Part shown: positions 33,399-42,517 of the stretch, piece after piece
How the letters are laid out: the number at the start of each line of letters is the position of its first letter
Position numbering within the stretch: the stretch's first letter is position 1
Assembly (NCBI GenBank): GCA_905235625.1
Contig: CAJOLX010000006.1
Coordinates: 39,003-103,002, forward strand
Length of the DNA stretch: 64,000 nt
Direction of reading: 5' to 3'
Origin: an uncultured Clostridia bacterium
GTDB lineage: Bacteria; Bacillota; Clostridia; Oscillospirales; Acutalibacteraceae
Program-made: the position numbers and the translations under genes
Notes under the pieces: model-generated
Database searches by the model: none
Told to the model about the DNA's origin: nothing
What the model saw: only the letters and a program-made list of their open reading frames with translations

Positions 33399-34418
33399 TT
33401 ATTTCACCTTGATTATGACGTCGCCGCAGGTGGGCTTTAATCCGTCAATGAATTTTTGCACGGCGGCTGCGGAGGGCATTGCCTCGGAGCAGCTGTGTGC
33501 CGATACGAGCATGGAAGCGGAAGCGGTTGCGAATTCAAGAGCCTCGGCTACTTCCTTGCCCTGAAGAAGAGAATAAATGAACGCGCTCGCGTATCCGTCG
33601 CCGCCGCCGAAGCCCTTGAGGAGCTTCACGGGGAACGTGTTCACTTTGTAAGCGCTGCCGTCGTCAAGATAGGCGTAGGAGCCTTCCTTGCCGTGCTTTA
33701 TGATAACGATTTTGTTGCCGTAGGAGAACCAGCGGGCGGCGGATTCCTCGTCGTTCGCGCAGGCGCCGTCGATTTTTTCGGTGAGGTCAAATTCTTCTCT
33801 CGAGCCGATAACGATGTCGCTGTTTTTGGCGGCGATTGAATAATAAATCGAAATCTCGTCAAAATTCTTCCAGGTATAGCTTCTGTAATCTATGTCGAAG
33901 ATGACCTTCACTCCGTTTTTCTTCGCAAGGAAAAGAGTTTTGAGAGCCGCTTCTCTCGAAGGAGAGGCGCAAAGAGCCGTGCCGGAAATAACTACGGCTT
34001 TGGCGCTCTTTACGTATTCCTCGTCAACGTCGTCAACGTTTACCATAAGGTCGGCAACGCCGTCGCGATACATGAGAATGCTGCTCTGAGTGGGGGAAAG
34101 TATCTCGGTGAAGGTAAGGCCGAGGTTTTCTCCGTTTTCACATCTGAAAATGTGAGAAGTGTCTATGCCTTCTTTTTTGAAATAGTCAGTTACGTAATCG
34201 CCGAACTGATCGTCCGAAACTCTCGCTATAAAGCCGCATTTCGCGCCTAGTCTCGCGAGGCCGACGGCTATGTTAGCGGGGGAGCCGCCCACGTATTTGT
34301 TGAAGTTGCTGCTTTCGCTCAGCGGCATATTCATATCCGTGGGATTAAAGTCGATGGCGACTCTGCCAATGGGGATAATGTCCAGAGGTTTGCTTTGGTC
34401 AAATTCGATATAGCTCAT
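33399..34418 (-). CDS. iolC: 5-dehydro-2-deoxygluconokinase (IolC-like, PfkB family)
   Basis: A 339-residue sugar kinase. The ATG at 34418 follows AAAGGTG. PfkB signatures are present: GGSPANIAVGLARLG near residue 45 and the anion-hole/catalytic region KGFGGGDGYASAF (normally GAGD, here GGGD). Overall order and length match IolC, which phosphorylates 2-deoxy-5-keto-gluconate in inositol breakdown. An IolJ-like aldolase is the gene before it, giving two consecutive steps. No other iol genes are in the window. Replacement of the usual GAGD by GGGD is a small deviation. Confidence 0.85.
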   Translation of the reverse strand: MSYIEFDQSKPLDIIPIGRVAIDFNPTDMNMPLSESSNFNKYVGGSPANIAVGLARLGAKCGFIARVSDDQFGDYVTDYFKKEGIDTSHIFRCENGENLGLTFTEILSPTQSSILMYRDGVADLMVNVDDVDEEYVKSAKAVVISGTALCASPSREAALKTLFLAKKNGVKVIFDIDYRSYTWKNFDEISIYYSIAAKNSDIVIGSREEFDLTEKIDGACANDEESAARWFSYGNKIVIIKHGKEGSYAYLDDGSAYKVNTFPVKLLKGFGGGDGYASAFIYSLLQGKEVAEALEFATASASMLVSAHSCSEAMPSAAAVQKFIDGLKPTCGDVIIKVK

Positions 34419-34442
34419 TTTTGTCACCTTTCTTTAAGTTTC

Positions 34443-35288
34443 TTATGCTTTTCCGGCGCAGCCGAATATTTCTATATGCTTCATCGCGTTTTTATACGCT
34501 CCGTCCACCTCTGCCTGCTGCAAATCGTAATATCCGTTTATCGCAGAGGCGGAGTAGGCGTTTCTGACAGACGCTTCAACGCTGTCAAAGGTCGCCGTGG
34601 CGATATTTATTTTGTGAATGCCCAGAGAAATGCACTTTCTGAAGTCGTCGGGCAAAATTCCCGTGCCGCCGTGAAGCACGAGCGGAGCGTCAACGAGCTT
34701 TGCCGTTTGCTCGAGAATGTCAAATCTCAGCTTCGGAGCCTGTTTGTAGTTGCCGTGAGCGTTGCCTATAGCGACCGCGAGAGCGTCAACGCCCGTTATT
34801 TCGGCAAATTCCTTTGCCTGAGTGGGTGAAGTGCAGTTGATCGCTATGTTTTCGCTGCCGTCTTCGCTGCCGCCGACGCAACCGATTTCTCCTTCGCAGT
34901 CGGCGCCGAAGCTCTTTGCGAGAGCGTTGATTTTTGAAGTGGTTTCGGCGTTTTCTTCAAACGGCAGATGCGAGCCGTCAAACATAACGCTTGTGAAACC
35001 GAGCTCGAGAGCGAGCTTGATTTTTTCTTCCGTTTTGCCGTGGTCAAAGTGAACCGCGACGGGCACGGAGCAGTTTTTCGCGGCTGCTGCCATGAGAGGC
35101 CCGATAACCTCAAGAGGGGACTGCTTGAGTCTTACCTCGGCTATCTGCAAAATAGCGGGGCTCTTCGTTTCTTCCGCCGCCTTGAGCACGCCGAGCACCA
35201 TTTCCATATTGGCCACGCTGAAGGAGCCTACGGCATATCCTTCCGCCTGAGCTTTTTTGAGCAGAGGGCTCATTTTAGTCAGCGCCAT
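34443..35288 (-). CDS. Class II fructose-bisphosphate-type aldolase (IolJ/FbaA-like)
   Basis: A 281-residue zinc aldolase. Zinc ligands and family motifs are visible: VHFDHGKT, MFDGSHLPFEEN, GEIGCVGGSEDG, AIGNAHGNYK and LHGGTGI. It cleaves a ketose phosphate to DHAP plus an aldehyde. Beside an IolC-like kinase the likely substrate is 6-phospho-5-dehydro-2-deoxygluconate, giving malonate semialdehyde; a glycolytic or tagatose role cannot be excluded. Its start overlaps the end of the YibE/F gene by 14 bases. Confidence 0.88.
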   Translation of the reverse strand: MALTKMSPLLKKAQAEGYAVGSFSVANMEMVLGVLKAAEETKSPAILQIAEVRLKQSPLEVIGPLMAAAAKNCSVPVAVHFDHGKTEEKIKLALELGFTSVMFDGSHLPFEENAETTSKINALAKSFGADCEGEIGCVGGSEDGSENIAINCTSPTQAKEFAEITGVDALAVAIGNAHGNYKQAPKLRFDILEQTAKLVDAPLVLHGGTGILPDDFRKCISLGIHKINIATATFDSVEASVRNAYSASAINGYYDLQQAEVDGAYKNAMKHIEIFGCAGKA

Positions 35289-36438
35289 TTGACTTCACCT
35301 CATTTTTATCGCTGTAATATATTGCTGTGCATATAAGGCTCGTGAGCGGCAGGGTGAGCAGCATGCCCAAGCTGCCGGCGAGAGCCTGAAGAAGCTCAAA
35401 AACTATGATTTCTCTGTTGATTACCTGCTGAAGATTCGCGTTGTAGGATATGAGCAAAAGCACGCACGTGAGGTTGCTGCCGATATAGGCGAGCACAAGC
35501 GTGTTTGCCATGGTGCCCATCATATCTCCGCCTATTCTGAGGCCCGAGCGCATAAGCTCCGGCTTTGTAATATGCGGCGATTTTTCTTTTACCTCCCAAA
35601 GAGATGAAGAGATGCTCATCGCAACGTCCATCACCGCACCGAGAGCGCCGACGATTATCATCGCAAACATAATGCCCTTCATATCTATCGGGTCGTTCGG
35701 ATAAAGCCTGTAAAGATAAATGGATTCTTCCTCGAGCAGGCCCGTGAGATTTAAGAATTTATCGGTTAGATAAGTTATTATTCCCGCGCACGCAACTCCG
35801 CTCAGACAACCGAGCAGGGCGCAGGCGGATTTTTTGCCGAATCCGCTCACCAAAGCGAGCGTAACGGCGGTTATGAACACACAGATGAGTATGCTCCACA
35901 AATAGATGTTTTTATTGTTAAGAATTGCGGGCACGAGCACGCAGAAAACAGCAAGGCAGGTTATTCCGAGCGAAACTATCGTTTTAAAGCCCTGCGCTTT
36001 TGAAAACAGCATAACGAGCAGGCAGAAAATCGCGCCGAGAATCGCTATCGGAGCAATTCTGAAATAATCGCCGAAATAGTAAACCGTTTCGCCTTCTTCG
36101 CTTATGCCCTCAACGAGTATGGTGTCGTTCTGCTCCACCTGACGGGGGCTGAAAGCGTAGGTTCTGTCAATTTCCTGCATAACGTCAATAGTTTTGCCGC
36201 GCAGCCTGCCCGAGAGCGCCTGAGCCTTGAAATAAACCATGCTGTATCCGGCGTCGCCCGTAACGTTTGAGCTTTCAACGTTTGTAATCCTTATCACTTT
36301 CGCCCTTATCGTTTCGCCCGAGGGGTCGCCCTTGAAAACGCCTTCGCTGCCGACCGCGGCTCGGTAGCCGACAAGGATGATGATGACAGAAAGTATTACC
36401 GTAACGATTTGACCTATCGTGTTTTTGCCGTTATTCAT
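35275..36438 (-). CDS. YibE/F-family multi-pass membrane protein
   Basis: A 387-residue protein of the YibE/F family (function unproven; sometimes suggested to be a transporter). One N-terminal helix is followed by an extracytoplasmic beta-rich region (about 40-120) and seven or so membrane helices. The core has GALGAVMDVAMSISSSLWEV and GGDMMGTMANTLVLAYIG, both typical. It starts 3 bases after the stop of the decarboxylase beta-subunit gene, so it is closely tied to the sodium pump operon. Confidence 0.88.
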   Translation of the reverse strand: MNNGKNTIGQIVTVILSVIIILVGYRAAVGSEGVFKGDPSGETIRAKVIRITNVESSNVTGDAGYSMVYFKAQALSGRLRGKTIDVMQEIDRTYAFSPRQVEQNDTILVEGISEEGETVYYFGDYFRIAPIAILGAIFCLLVMLFSKAQGFKTIVSLGITCLAVFCVLVPAILNNKNIYLWSILICVFITAVTLALVSGFGKKSACALLGCLSGVACAGIITYLTDKFLNLTGLLEEESIYLYRLYPNDPIDMKGIMFAMIIVGALGAVMDVAMSISSSLWEVKEKSPHITKPELMRSGLRIGGDMMGTMANTLVLAYIGSNLTCVLLLISYNANLQQVINREIIVFELLQALAGSLGMLLTLPLTSLICTAIYYSDKNEVKSNGAD

Positions 36439-36441
36439 TTA

Positions 36442-37632
36442 TCAGTCTCCGAACATAAGCAGCAGGAAGCCGGCGGCGATTGCGGAGCCGATAACTCCGG
36501 CAACGTTCGGGCCCATTGCGTGCATAAGAAGGAAGTTTGAAGAATTGTATTTTCTGCCCTCTGTTTGAGAAACTCTCGCTGCCATAGGCACGGCGGAAAC
36601 GCCCGCGGAGCCAATGAGGGGGTTTACTTTTCCGCCCGTCACAAGGTAGAGCAGCTTGCCCAGAAGCAATCCGCCCGCGGTTGAAAAAGCAAACGCCACA
36701 AGGCCGAGAGCCACTATCGCGAGGGTTGTCGGCTGAAGGAACTTATCGCCCGCGGCGGTAGCTCCGACGGTGGTGCCGAGCATAATGGTGACGATGTTGC
36801 AAAGTGAATTCTGAGCCGTGTCGCTCAGCCTGTCGGTAACTCCGCATTCTTTAAACAGATTGCCGAGCATCAAAAATCCTATGAGCGGAGCGGCGTCGGG
36901 CAGAAGAAGCGAAACTATGACGAAAACGGCGATGGGGAAAATGATTTTTTCCGTTTTTGTCACTTCTCGGAGCTGCTTCATTTCGACCTTGCGCTCTTTT
37001 TCGGTGGTCAGCGCCTTCATAATCGGGGGCTGAATGAGCGGAATGAGAGCCATGTAAGAATAAGCGGCGAGAGCTATGGGGCCGAGCAAATCCGGCGCAA
37101 GCTTTGAGGCGACAAGTATTGCCGTCGGGCCGTCCGCGCCGCCGATTATCGCTATCGAAGCGGCGTCACTGGGAGTAAAGCCTATCCAGGGGATTTTGCC
37201 CAGAGCTATAGCTATAACGAAAGCAACGTAAATGCCGAGCTGAGCCGCGGCGCCGAGCAAAAGGCTGATGGGGTTTGCGAGCAGAGGCCCGAAATCGGTC
37301 ATGGCGCCTATGCCCATAAATATAAGACACGGGAAAATTGAGCTCTTGACTCCGGCGTAAATGAGCATGAGCACGCCGTCATTGTACCAGTGAGCTCCCT
37401 CAACGGCCTGTTCGGGATAAATGAGCCCGGCGGGGTCAGCCATAAGCCCCGTTTCGGGCATATTGGCAAGCAGCATTCCGAACGCTATGGGCACGAGCAA
37501 AAGGGGCTCGAATTTTTTTGCTATCGCAAGATAGAGGAACACAAAGGAAACGAGTATCATCACCGCGTTTTGCCACGACAGAGAGGCAAAGCCGGACGAC
37601 ACCAATATTCCCTTTAAAACGTCAATTATCAT
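36442..37632 (-). CDS. Na+-translocating decarboxylase beta subunit (OadB/MmdB/GcdB family)
   Basis: A 396-residue membrane subunit that decarboxylates carboxybiotin and exports Na+. Family segments are [37 protein letters not shown] with the Na+-binding Asp, and [21 protein letters not shown]. About nine to eleven membrane segments. With the neighbouring alpha, gamma and biotin-carrier genes the complex is complete. It conserves energy by turning decarboxylation into a sodium gradient. Confidence 0.94.
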   Translation of the reverse strand: MIIDVLKGILVSSGFASLSWQNAVMILVSFVFLYLAIAKKFEPLLLVPIAFGMLLANMPETGLMADPAGLIYPEQAVEGAHWYNDGVLMLIYAGVKSSIFPCLIFMGIGAMTDFGPLLANPISLLLGAAAQLGIYVAFVIAIALGKIPWIGFTPSDAASIAIIGGADGPTAILVASKLAPDLLGPIALAAYSYMALIPLIQPPIMKALTTEKERKVEMKQLREVTKTEKIIFPIAVFVIVSLLLPDAAPLIGFLMLGNLFKECGVTDRLSDTAQNSLCNIVTIMLGTTVGATAAGDKFLQPTTLAIVALGLVAFAFSTAGGLLLGKLLYLVTGGKVNPLIGSAGVSAVPMAARVSQTEGRKYNSSNFLLMHAMGPNVAGVIGSAIAAGFLLLMFGD

Positions 37633-37645
37633 TGAAAATTCCTCC

Positions 37646-38032
37646 TCAGCTTATAACGGCGAGGAGCGCGCCTGAATCGACAGTATCGCCCTTTTTAACG
37701 AGAATCTGTCTCACGGTGCCGCCGCAGGGAGCGGGTATCTCGTTTTCCATTTTCATCGCTTCAAGGATTATAAGCACGTCGCCTGCCGATACCGCGTCGC
37801 CTTCCTTAACGCAAACGTCAAGGACTGTGCCGGGCATGGGAGCGGGCACTCTTGAGCCCTGCGCCGCGGCGGGAGCCGGAGCGGGGGCTGCGGGAGCGGC
37901 GGCAGGAGCCGGAGCCGGAGCGGCGGGCGCTGCCGGAGCTTGGGGGGTATCATAAGTAGAGGTTATGACAGCCTCGGTTTCATCAACTTCAACTTCGTAG
38001 TTTTTTCCGTTTAAAGTAACAACGTATTTCAT
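37646..38032 (-). CDS. Biotin carboxyl carrier subunit of the Na+ decarboxylase
   Basis: A 128-residue protein: an N-terminal strand region ([16 protein letters not shown]), a flexible Ala/Pro-rich linker (residues 31-58) and a biotinyl domain with EAMKMENE, where Lys94 is the biotin site. It ferries carboxyl groups from the alpha to the beta subunit. Its start overlaps the gamma-subunit stop (ATGA). Confidence 0.94.
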   Translation of the reverse strand: MKYVVTLNGKNYEVEVDETEAVITSTYDTPQAPAAPAAPAPAPAAAPAAPAPAPAAAQGSRVPAPMPGTVLDVCVKEGDAVSAGDVLIILEAMKMENEIPAPCGGTVRQILVKKGDTVDSGALLAVIS

Positions 38033-38424
38033 TTCTGTTTCTCCTGCATCAGCCTGATAGATTTGAAGCTCAGCCTGTTGAGCGGTATTCCGCTCTCGTT
38101 GCTCACTATTGCCATTATTACCGCCGCCGTGGGCTCGTCAACGTTTTCAAGCTCGAGAGAGCCCTCGCTCCTGCCGTCGGGCAGGGGAACTCCCGCGGGC
38201 TTTGCGGCGGGCGCGGCGCTCTGAACGGGAGGGATGAAAAACTCCTCTTCGGGCTGATTTTTCTTTCTGCCCGTAAATAATCTAACCGCTTTTGACAAAA
38301 GCTGAATTACGAGAGTGAGCAGAGCAAGCTCAAGCAAAACGACCGCAATACCGGTCACTGCGACAAGCAGCGCCTGCGGCACGGACATCGGCGCCGTAGG
38401 GTCGATAATATAAAGAAGTCTCAT
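38029..38424 (-). CDS. OadG-family gamma subunit of the Na+ decarboxylase
   Basis: A 131-residue protein with one membrane helix near the N-terminus (ALLVAVTGIAVVLLELALLTLV), a basic stretch (FTGRKKNQ) and a Pro/Ala-rich tail, the usual OadG layout. It anchors the alpha subunit to the membrane complex. The C-terminus ends in a helical domain (VIMAIVSNESGIPLNRLSF). It starts 11 bases after the alpha-subunit gene. Confidence 0.85.
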   Translation of the reverse strand: MRLLYIIDPTAPMSVPQALLVAVTGIAVVLLELALLTLVIQLLSKAVRLFTGRKKNQPEEEFFIPPVQSAAPAAKPAGVPLPDGRSEGSLELENVDEPTAAVIMAIVSNESGIPLNRLSFKSIRLMQEKQK

Positions 38425-38435
38425 ACCAAATTACC

Positions 38436-39818
38436 TCAGTCAATTTTTGAAATGCGATAAGAGAACGTGTTTTTCTTTCTCTCTTCGCGCTTTTTGAAAA
38501 ATTCGGTCGCCTGAGTCGGGAAAGCAATATAGGAAAGAACGTCTTCGTCGCTTGAAGCGATGCCTTCAAGCTCTTTGCGCGCCTTTTCAACGCCCGGCTC
38601 GAGAGTGTCGGCAAATCTGCAGGTGTAAGGCTCGTCGTCGCCGAGAATGAGCTTTTTGATATCCGGATTTATTTCACCGGGCGCTCTGCCGTATTCGCCT
38701 CTCACATAGTTCTTAATTTCGCTCGATATGTTTTTGTATCTTTCGCCGGCGAGCACGTTTGAAGCCGCCTGAACGCCCACCATCTGGCTCAGAGGAGTAA
38801 CGAGGGGAGGATAGCCCATATCCTTGTGAACCCTCTCCGTTTCTTTAAGCACGTCGTCGAGCTTATCGAGAGCGTTCTGCGCCTCGAGCTGAGCCATGAG
38901 GTTTGAAAGCATACCGCCGGGAATCTGATAGTTTATAATGTCCGCCTGAACGCTGAGAACGAGCGGATTGAGAGTGCCGTCTTCCAAAACTTCTTTTCTG
39001 TATTTTTTGAAGTGGTCGTTTATTTTTTTGCAGGCGGCGCGGTCAACGCCCGTTTCATAGCCGAACTGCTCGAGAGTGTAAATCATCGTTTCGGTCGCGG
39101 GCTGCGAAGTGCCTCCCGCAAAGGAGGAAACGGCGGTGTCGATTATGTCCGCTCCCGCTTCGACGCACTTCAAAAGAGTCATAAAGCCGAGGCCGGCGGT
39201 GGAATGAGTGTGAACGGCGACGGGGATTTTAACGCTTTCCTTTATCGCCTTGACAAGCTCATAGCCCTCTTTGGGGCTCATTATGCCCGCCATATCCTTA
39301 ATGCAAAGAGTCTGAACGCCGAGGCTCTCTATCTGCTTTGCGAGCTTAACGAAGGATTCGAGATTGTGAATGGGGCTTATCGTGTAGCAAATCGTGCCGG
39401 AGGCAGTAGCTCCGCATTTGAGCGTTTCGTCAACGGCAACTTCTATGTTTCTTACATCGTTGAGAGCGTCGAAAATTCTGATTATATCTATGCCGTTTTC
39501 AACGCTTTTTCTTACGAAGAGCCTCACCACGTCGTCGGGATAATGCTTGTAGCCGAGAAGGTTTTGACCTCTCAGCAGCATCTGAAGCTTGGTGTTGGGG
39601 CATGCGGCTTTGATTTTGCGAAGCCTTTCCCACGGGTCTTCGTCAAGGTATCTGAGGCAGGAGTCAAACGTTGCTCCGCCCCAGCACTCGAGAGAATAAT
39701 ATCCCGCCTTGTCCATTTTGCCGAGTATCGGCTCGATTTCGGAAAAAGGCATTCTTGTGGCTATGAGGGACTGATTGGCGTCTCTCAAAACCGTTTCCGT
39801 TATGCTGATTTTAGACAT
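38436..39818 (-). CDS. oadA: Oxaloacetate decarboxylase alpha subunit-type carboxyltransferase
   Basis: A 460-residue carboxyltransferase domain protein. The active-site region is TVLRDANQSLIATRM, with the family motifs GGATFDSCLRYLDEDPW, CIKDMAGIM and VHTHSTAGLG (metal His residues). The C-terminal PYC/OADA domain is present (about 330-440). Unlike many OadA proteins it has no fused biotinyl domain; biotin sits on the separate carrier. Substrate is most likely oxaloacetate; methylmalonyl-CoA enzymes have a different alpha subunit. Confidence 0.93.
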   Translation of the reverse strand: MSKISITETVLRDANQSLIATRMPFSEIEPILGKMDKAGYYSLECWGGATFDSCLRYLDEDPWERLRKIKAACPNTKLQMLLRGQNLLGYKHYPDDVVRLFVRKSVENGIDIIRIFDALNDVRNIEVAVDETLKCGATASGTICYTISPIHNLESFVKLAKQIESLGVQTLCIKDMAGIMSPKEGYELVKAIKESVKIPVAVHTHSTAGLGFMTLLKCVEAGADIIDTAVSSFAGGTSQPATETMIYTLEQFGYETGVDRAACKKINDHFKKYRKEVLEDGTLNPLVLSVQADIINYQIPGGMLSNLMAQLEAQNALDKLDDVLKETERVHKDMGYPPLVTPLSQMVGVQAASNVLAGERYKNISSEIKNYVRGEYGRAPGEINPDIKKLILGDDEPYTCRFADTLEPGVEKARKELEGIASSDEDVLSYIAFPTQATEFFKKREERKKNTFSYRISKID

Positions 39819-39847
39819 TTTTACTTCCTCGATTGATTATCTGTTTA

Positions 39848-41227
39848 TCAGAAATTGATTAAATTCGCTATGTAGCTTTCGAGCTCGCTTATCGCGATTC
39901 TTTCCTGCTGCATGGTGTCTCTGTCTCTTACGGTCACGCATCCGTCCTCGGGCGACTCAAAGTCGTAGGTGATGCAAACGGGCGTGCCGATTTCATCCTC
40001 TCTGCGGTAGCGCTTGCCGATTGAGCCGGTTTCGTCAAAGTCCACCATAAACTTCTTTTGAAGCTGCTCGTAAACCTCGAGAGCGCCGTCGCTGAGCTTC
40101 TTTGAAAGGGGAAGCACCGCGGCTTTGTAGGGAGCTATGGCGGGGTTTAAGTGAAGCACTGTTCTAACGTCGTTTTTCTCCTCGTCGATAACTTCCTCGT
40201 CGTAGGCCTCGCAGAGCAGAGCAAGCACGGTTCTGTCAAGCCCGTAGGTGGATTCTATGATGTAGGGGATGAACTTCTCGTTGGTTTCGGGGTCAAGGTA
40301 TTCGAGATTTTTGCCGCTGTATTCCTGATGCCTCGTGAGGTCGAAATCGGTTCTGTTGTGAGTGCCGTTGATTTCGCCCCAGCCGAACGGGAAGAGGAAC
40401 TCTATGTCGCACGCCGCTTTTGCGTAGTGCGCGAGCTTTTCGTGGTCGTGAAATCTCAGATGCTCCGCGTCAATGCCGAGGTCTTCGTAATATTTAAGAC
40501 CGTACTGCTTAAAATATTCGTAAAGCTCCGAGTCGGTGCCTTCCTTGCAGAAGGTCTGAAACTCCATCTGCTCAAATTCTATCGTTCTGAAGGTGAAGTT
40601 GCCGGGAGTTATCTCGTTTCTGAACGCTTTACCTATCTGGCCTATGCTGAAAGGCAGCTTCGCGCGCATCGAGCGCTGAACGTTCTGATAGTTTACGTAT
40701 TCGCCCTGAGCGTTTTCGGGGCGCAGATAAATGACGCTCTTTGAGTCGTTGGTAACGCCGCGGAAAGTCTGGAACATAAGATTGAATTCTCTTATTTCGG
40801 TGAAATTGTGCTTGCCGCAGTTGGGGCAGGGTATAGAGTGAGCCTTGATGTATTCAAACATCTCCTGCTTCGTCATGCCGTCCGCGTGAGCGTCGGGGTC
40901 AAAATCGTCAATGAGATTGTCGGCTCTGTGGCGCATTTTGCACTCTTTGCAGTCAAGCAGAGGGTCCGAAAAGCTCGCAACGTGACCGCTCGCCTCCCAC
41001 ACTCTCGGGTGCATGAGAATGTCGGCGTCAACCTCGTAGCTGTTTTTTCTTTCCTGAATAAATCTTTTTCTCCAGGTGTCCTTAACGTTGTTTTTGAGCC
41101 TTGAGCCGAGAGGGCCGTAATCCCATGTATTTGCAAGGCCGCCGTATATGTCGCTGCCCGCGAAAATAAAGCCTCTGTTTTTGCAAAGGGCCACGATTTT
41201 TTCCATTGATTTTTCTTCGTTGTTCAT
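39848..41227 (-). CDS. glyS: Glycyl-tRNA synthetase, single-chain (alpha2) type
   Basis: A 459-residue class II enzyme of the archaeal/eukaryal dimeric type, also found in many Firmicutes. Motif 1 region [18 protein letters not shown], motif 2 region [21 protein letters not shown] and motif 3 region [15 protein letters not shown] are visible, as is a zinc-like Cys set ([15 protein letters not shown]). A strong promoter precedes it. It heads a minus-strand series that may run through the decarboxylase operon with only 28 bases between genes. Confidence 0.96.
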   Translation of the reverse strand: MNNEEKSMEKIVALCKNRGFIFAGSDIYGGLANTWDYGPLGSRLKNNVKDTWRKRFIQERKNSYEVDADILMHPRVWEASGHVASFSDPLLDCKECKMRHRADNLIDDFDPDAHADGMTKQEMFEYIKAHSIPCPNCGKHNFTEIREFNLMFQTFRGVTNDSKSVIYLRPENAQGEYVNYQNVQRSMRAKLPFSIGQIGKAFRNEITPGNFTFRTIEFEQMEFQTFCKEGTDSELYEYFKQYGLKYYEDLGIDAEHLRFHDHEKLAHYAKAACDIEFLFPFGWGEINGTHNRTDFDLTRHQEYSGKNLEYLDPETNEKFIPYIIESTYGLDRTVLALLCEAYDEEVIDEEKNDVRTVLHLNPAIAPYKAAVLPLSKKLSDGALEVYEQLQKKFMVDFDETGSIGKRYRREDEIGTPVCITYDFESPEDGCVTVRDRDTMQQERIAISELESYIANLINF

Positions 41228-41266
41228 AAAAGACCAATCTCCCGCATTTTAAATTTATTTCTAAAA

Positions 41267-41295
41267 ATTTTACATTATTAATGCGGTTTTGTCAA
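41267..41295 (-). promoter_or_regulatory. Promoter of the glyS operon
   Basis: On the minus strand TTGACA and TAAAAT are separated by 17 bases, about 40 bases upstream of the glyS start. No T-box leader is visible: the leader is too short and lacks the specifier stem. Confidence 0.75.
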
Positions 41296-41400
41296 TGGAA
41301 AAACGTCGTTAAACCGGATAATTCGGCTAATTTGTCACAAACGTAAAAATTAGGCTTGAAAAGACGCGTTTTTATGTTAATATATTAAGTGGTGTTTGTT

Positions 41401-42513
41401 ATGAATGAATGCAGAGCTTTTATGAAAACCATCGGCTCGCTGCTCATAACCGGCTATATGGGAAGCGACGGATATACTCCGCAGACCTCGCGCGGCGAAT
41501 ATCTGCGCATCCTGCCTCACAGAAAGGAAAACGTAAGCTCCTTTCACGCCGGCAAAAAGAGCGGCCTGCATTATTCATACTCTCCGGAGCGTTTCCGGGA
41601 GCTTTCTTACGTTTTGCAAAAGGAGCCGGGCAGGGATTTCACCGTGCTCGACCTTGCCGACCTTCATTTTTCCGATTACGGCTACAGGGTGCTTTTTTCG
41701 CTTGAAACCGAAAGCGTCGCGAGAATGCTCGTTTCTTACGCGAAGCCCGACCTCATAATTCTCTCGGGCGATATGATATGCTCCGACTGCTCTTATTTTT
41801 CGCTCAGAAGAATTGCCGACCTTATGGATTCCTTCGGCATTCCGTGGGCTCCGTTCCCCGGCAATCACGACCGTGAGGGCAACTGCGACACGGAGTTTAT
41901 CTGCGACACGCTCTCTTCTTCAAAGCTTTGCCTTCTGAGAGGCTGTGACGCCGACACGGGAGAGGTGAGCGGCAGCATATTCATAAAGGAAGGCGGCAAA
42001 ACGGTGGAAGCGCTTGTTTTGCTTGACAGCTACAAGGGCAGGTTCGGCGCTTCTCAGCAGGCTCTGCTCGAAAAGATTTCACTCGAGGCGGCAAAGGACG
42101 GCGCCGAGGTTTCCGTTTGGGCGCACGAGCCCATACCTGATTTTCAATACGCTTACGACAGATCGTTTTCAGGCGGCAGGGCTTTGCCCGGCGAAGGAGC
42201 TTTCGGCGAAAAGCACGAGGAGATCTGCTGCGAAAGAGACGGCGGCGGCAGCCCCGTTGACAGGGGATTTTTTGAAAAAGCGGCGTCTCTCGGCAACGTT
42301 AAGCACTTTTTTGCCTCTCACGACCATAACAACGATTTTTCCGTTACAAGCGGAGGAATGAGAATGACTTATTGCCTCAAGGCGGGGCATTGCTCGGGCT
42401 TTTACAAAGGCTTTAACGGCGCGAGCGTAATCAAAATCGGGAGCAGCGGCATAAGAAGCATTGAGCACAGAGCCGTTCGCTTTCCCGGCACAAAAACACT
42501 TGAAATATGGTGA
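41401..42513 (+). CDS. Calcineurin-like metallophosphoesterase
   Basis: A 370-residue binuclear metal phosphoesterase. The ATG at 41401 is chosen; an in-frame GTG at 41389 is possible. After an 85-residue N-terminal region come the motifs DLHFSDYG, LSGDMICSD, PGNHDREGN, a His in WAHEP and FASHDHNNDF, which supply all the expected metal ligands. No signal peptide is visible, so it may act in the cytoplasm. It resembles the purple-acid/DCR2-like group. The next gene starts 4 bases after its stop. Substrate unknown. Confidence 0.85.
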   Translation: MNECRAFMKTIGSLLITGYMGSDGYTPQTSRGEYLRILPHRKENVSSFHAGKKSGLHYSYSPERFRELSYVLQKEPGRDFTVLDLADLHFSDYGYRVLFSLETESVARMLVSYAKPDLIILSGDMICSDCSYFSLRRIADLMDSFGIPWAPFPGNHDREGNCDTEFICDTLSSSKLCLLRGCDADTGEVSGSIFIKEGGKTVEALVLLDSYKGRFGASQQALLEKISLEAAKDGAEVSVWAHEPIPDFQYAYDRSFSGGRALPGEGAFGEKHEEICCERDGGGSPVDRGFFEKAASLGNVKHFFASHDHNNDFSVTSGGMRMTYCLKAGHCSGFYKGFNGASVIKIGSSGIRSIEHRAVRFPGTKTLEIW

Positions 42514-42517
42514 ACCG

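Noticed and set aside
37518-37955. Ala/Gly-rich plus-strand frame
   Set aside because: Antisense to the Ala/Pro linker of the biotin carrier; composition explains it.
41228-41400. T-box riboswitch before glyS
   Set aside because: The leader after the promoter is about 35 bases and has no specifier loop or antiterminator.
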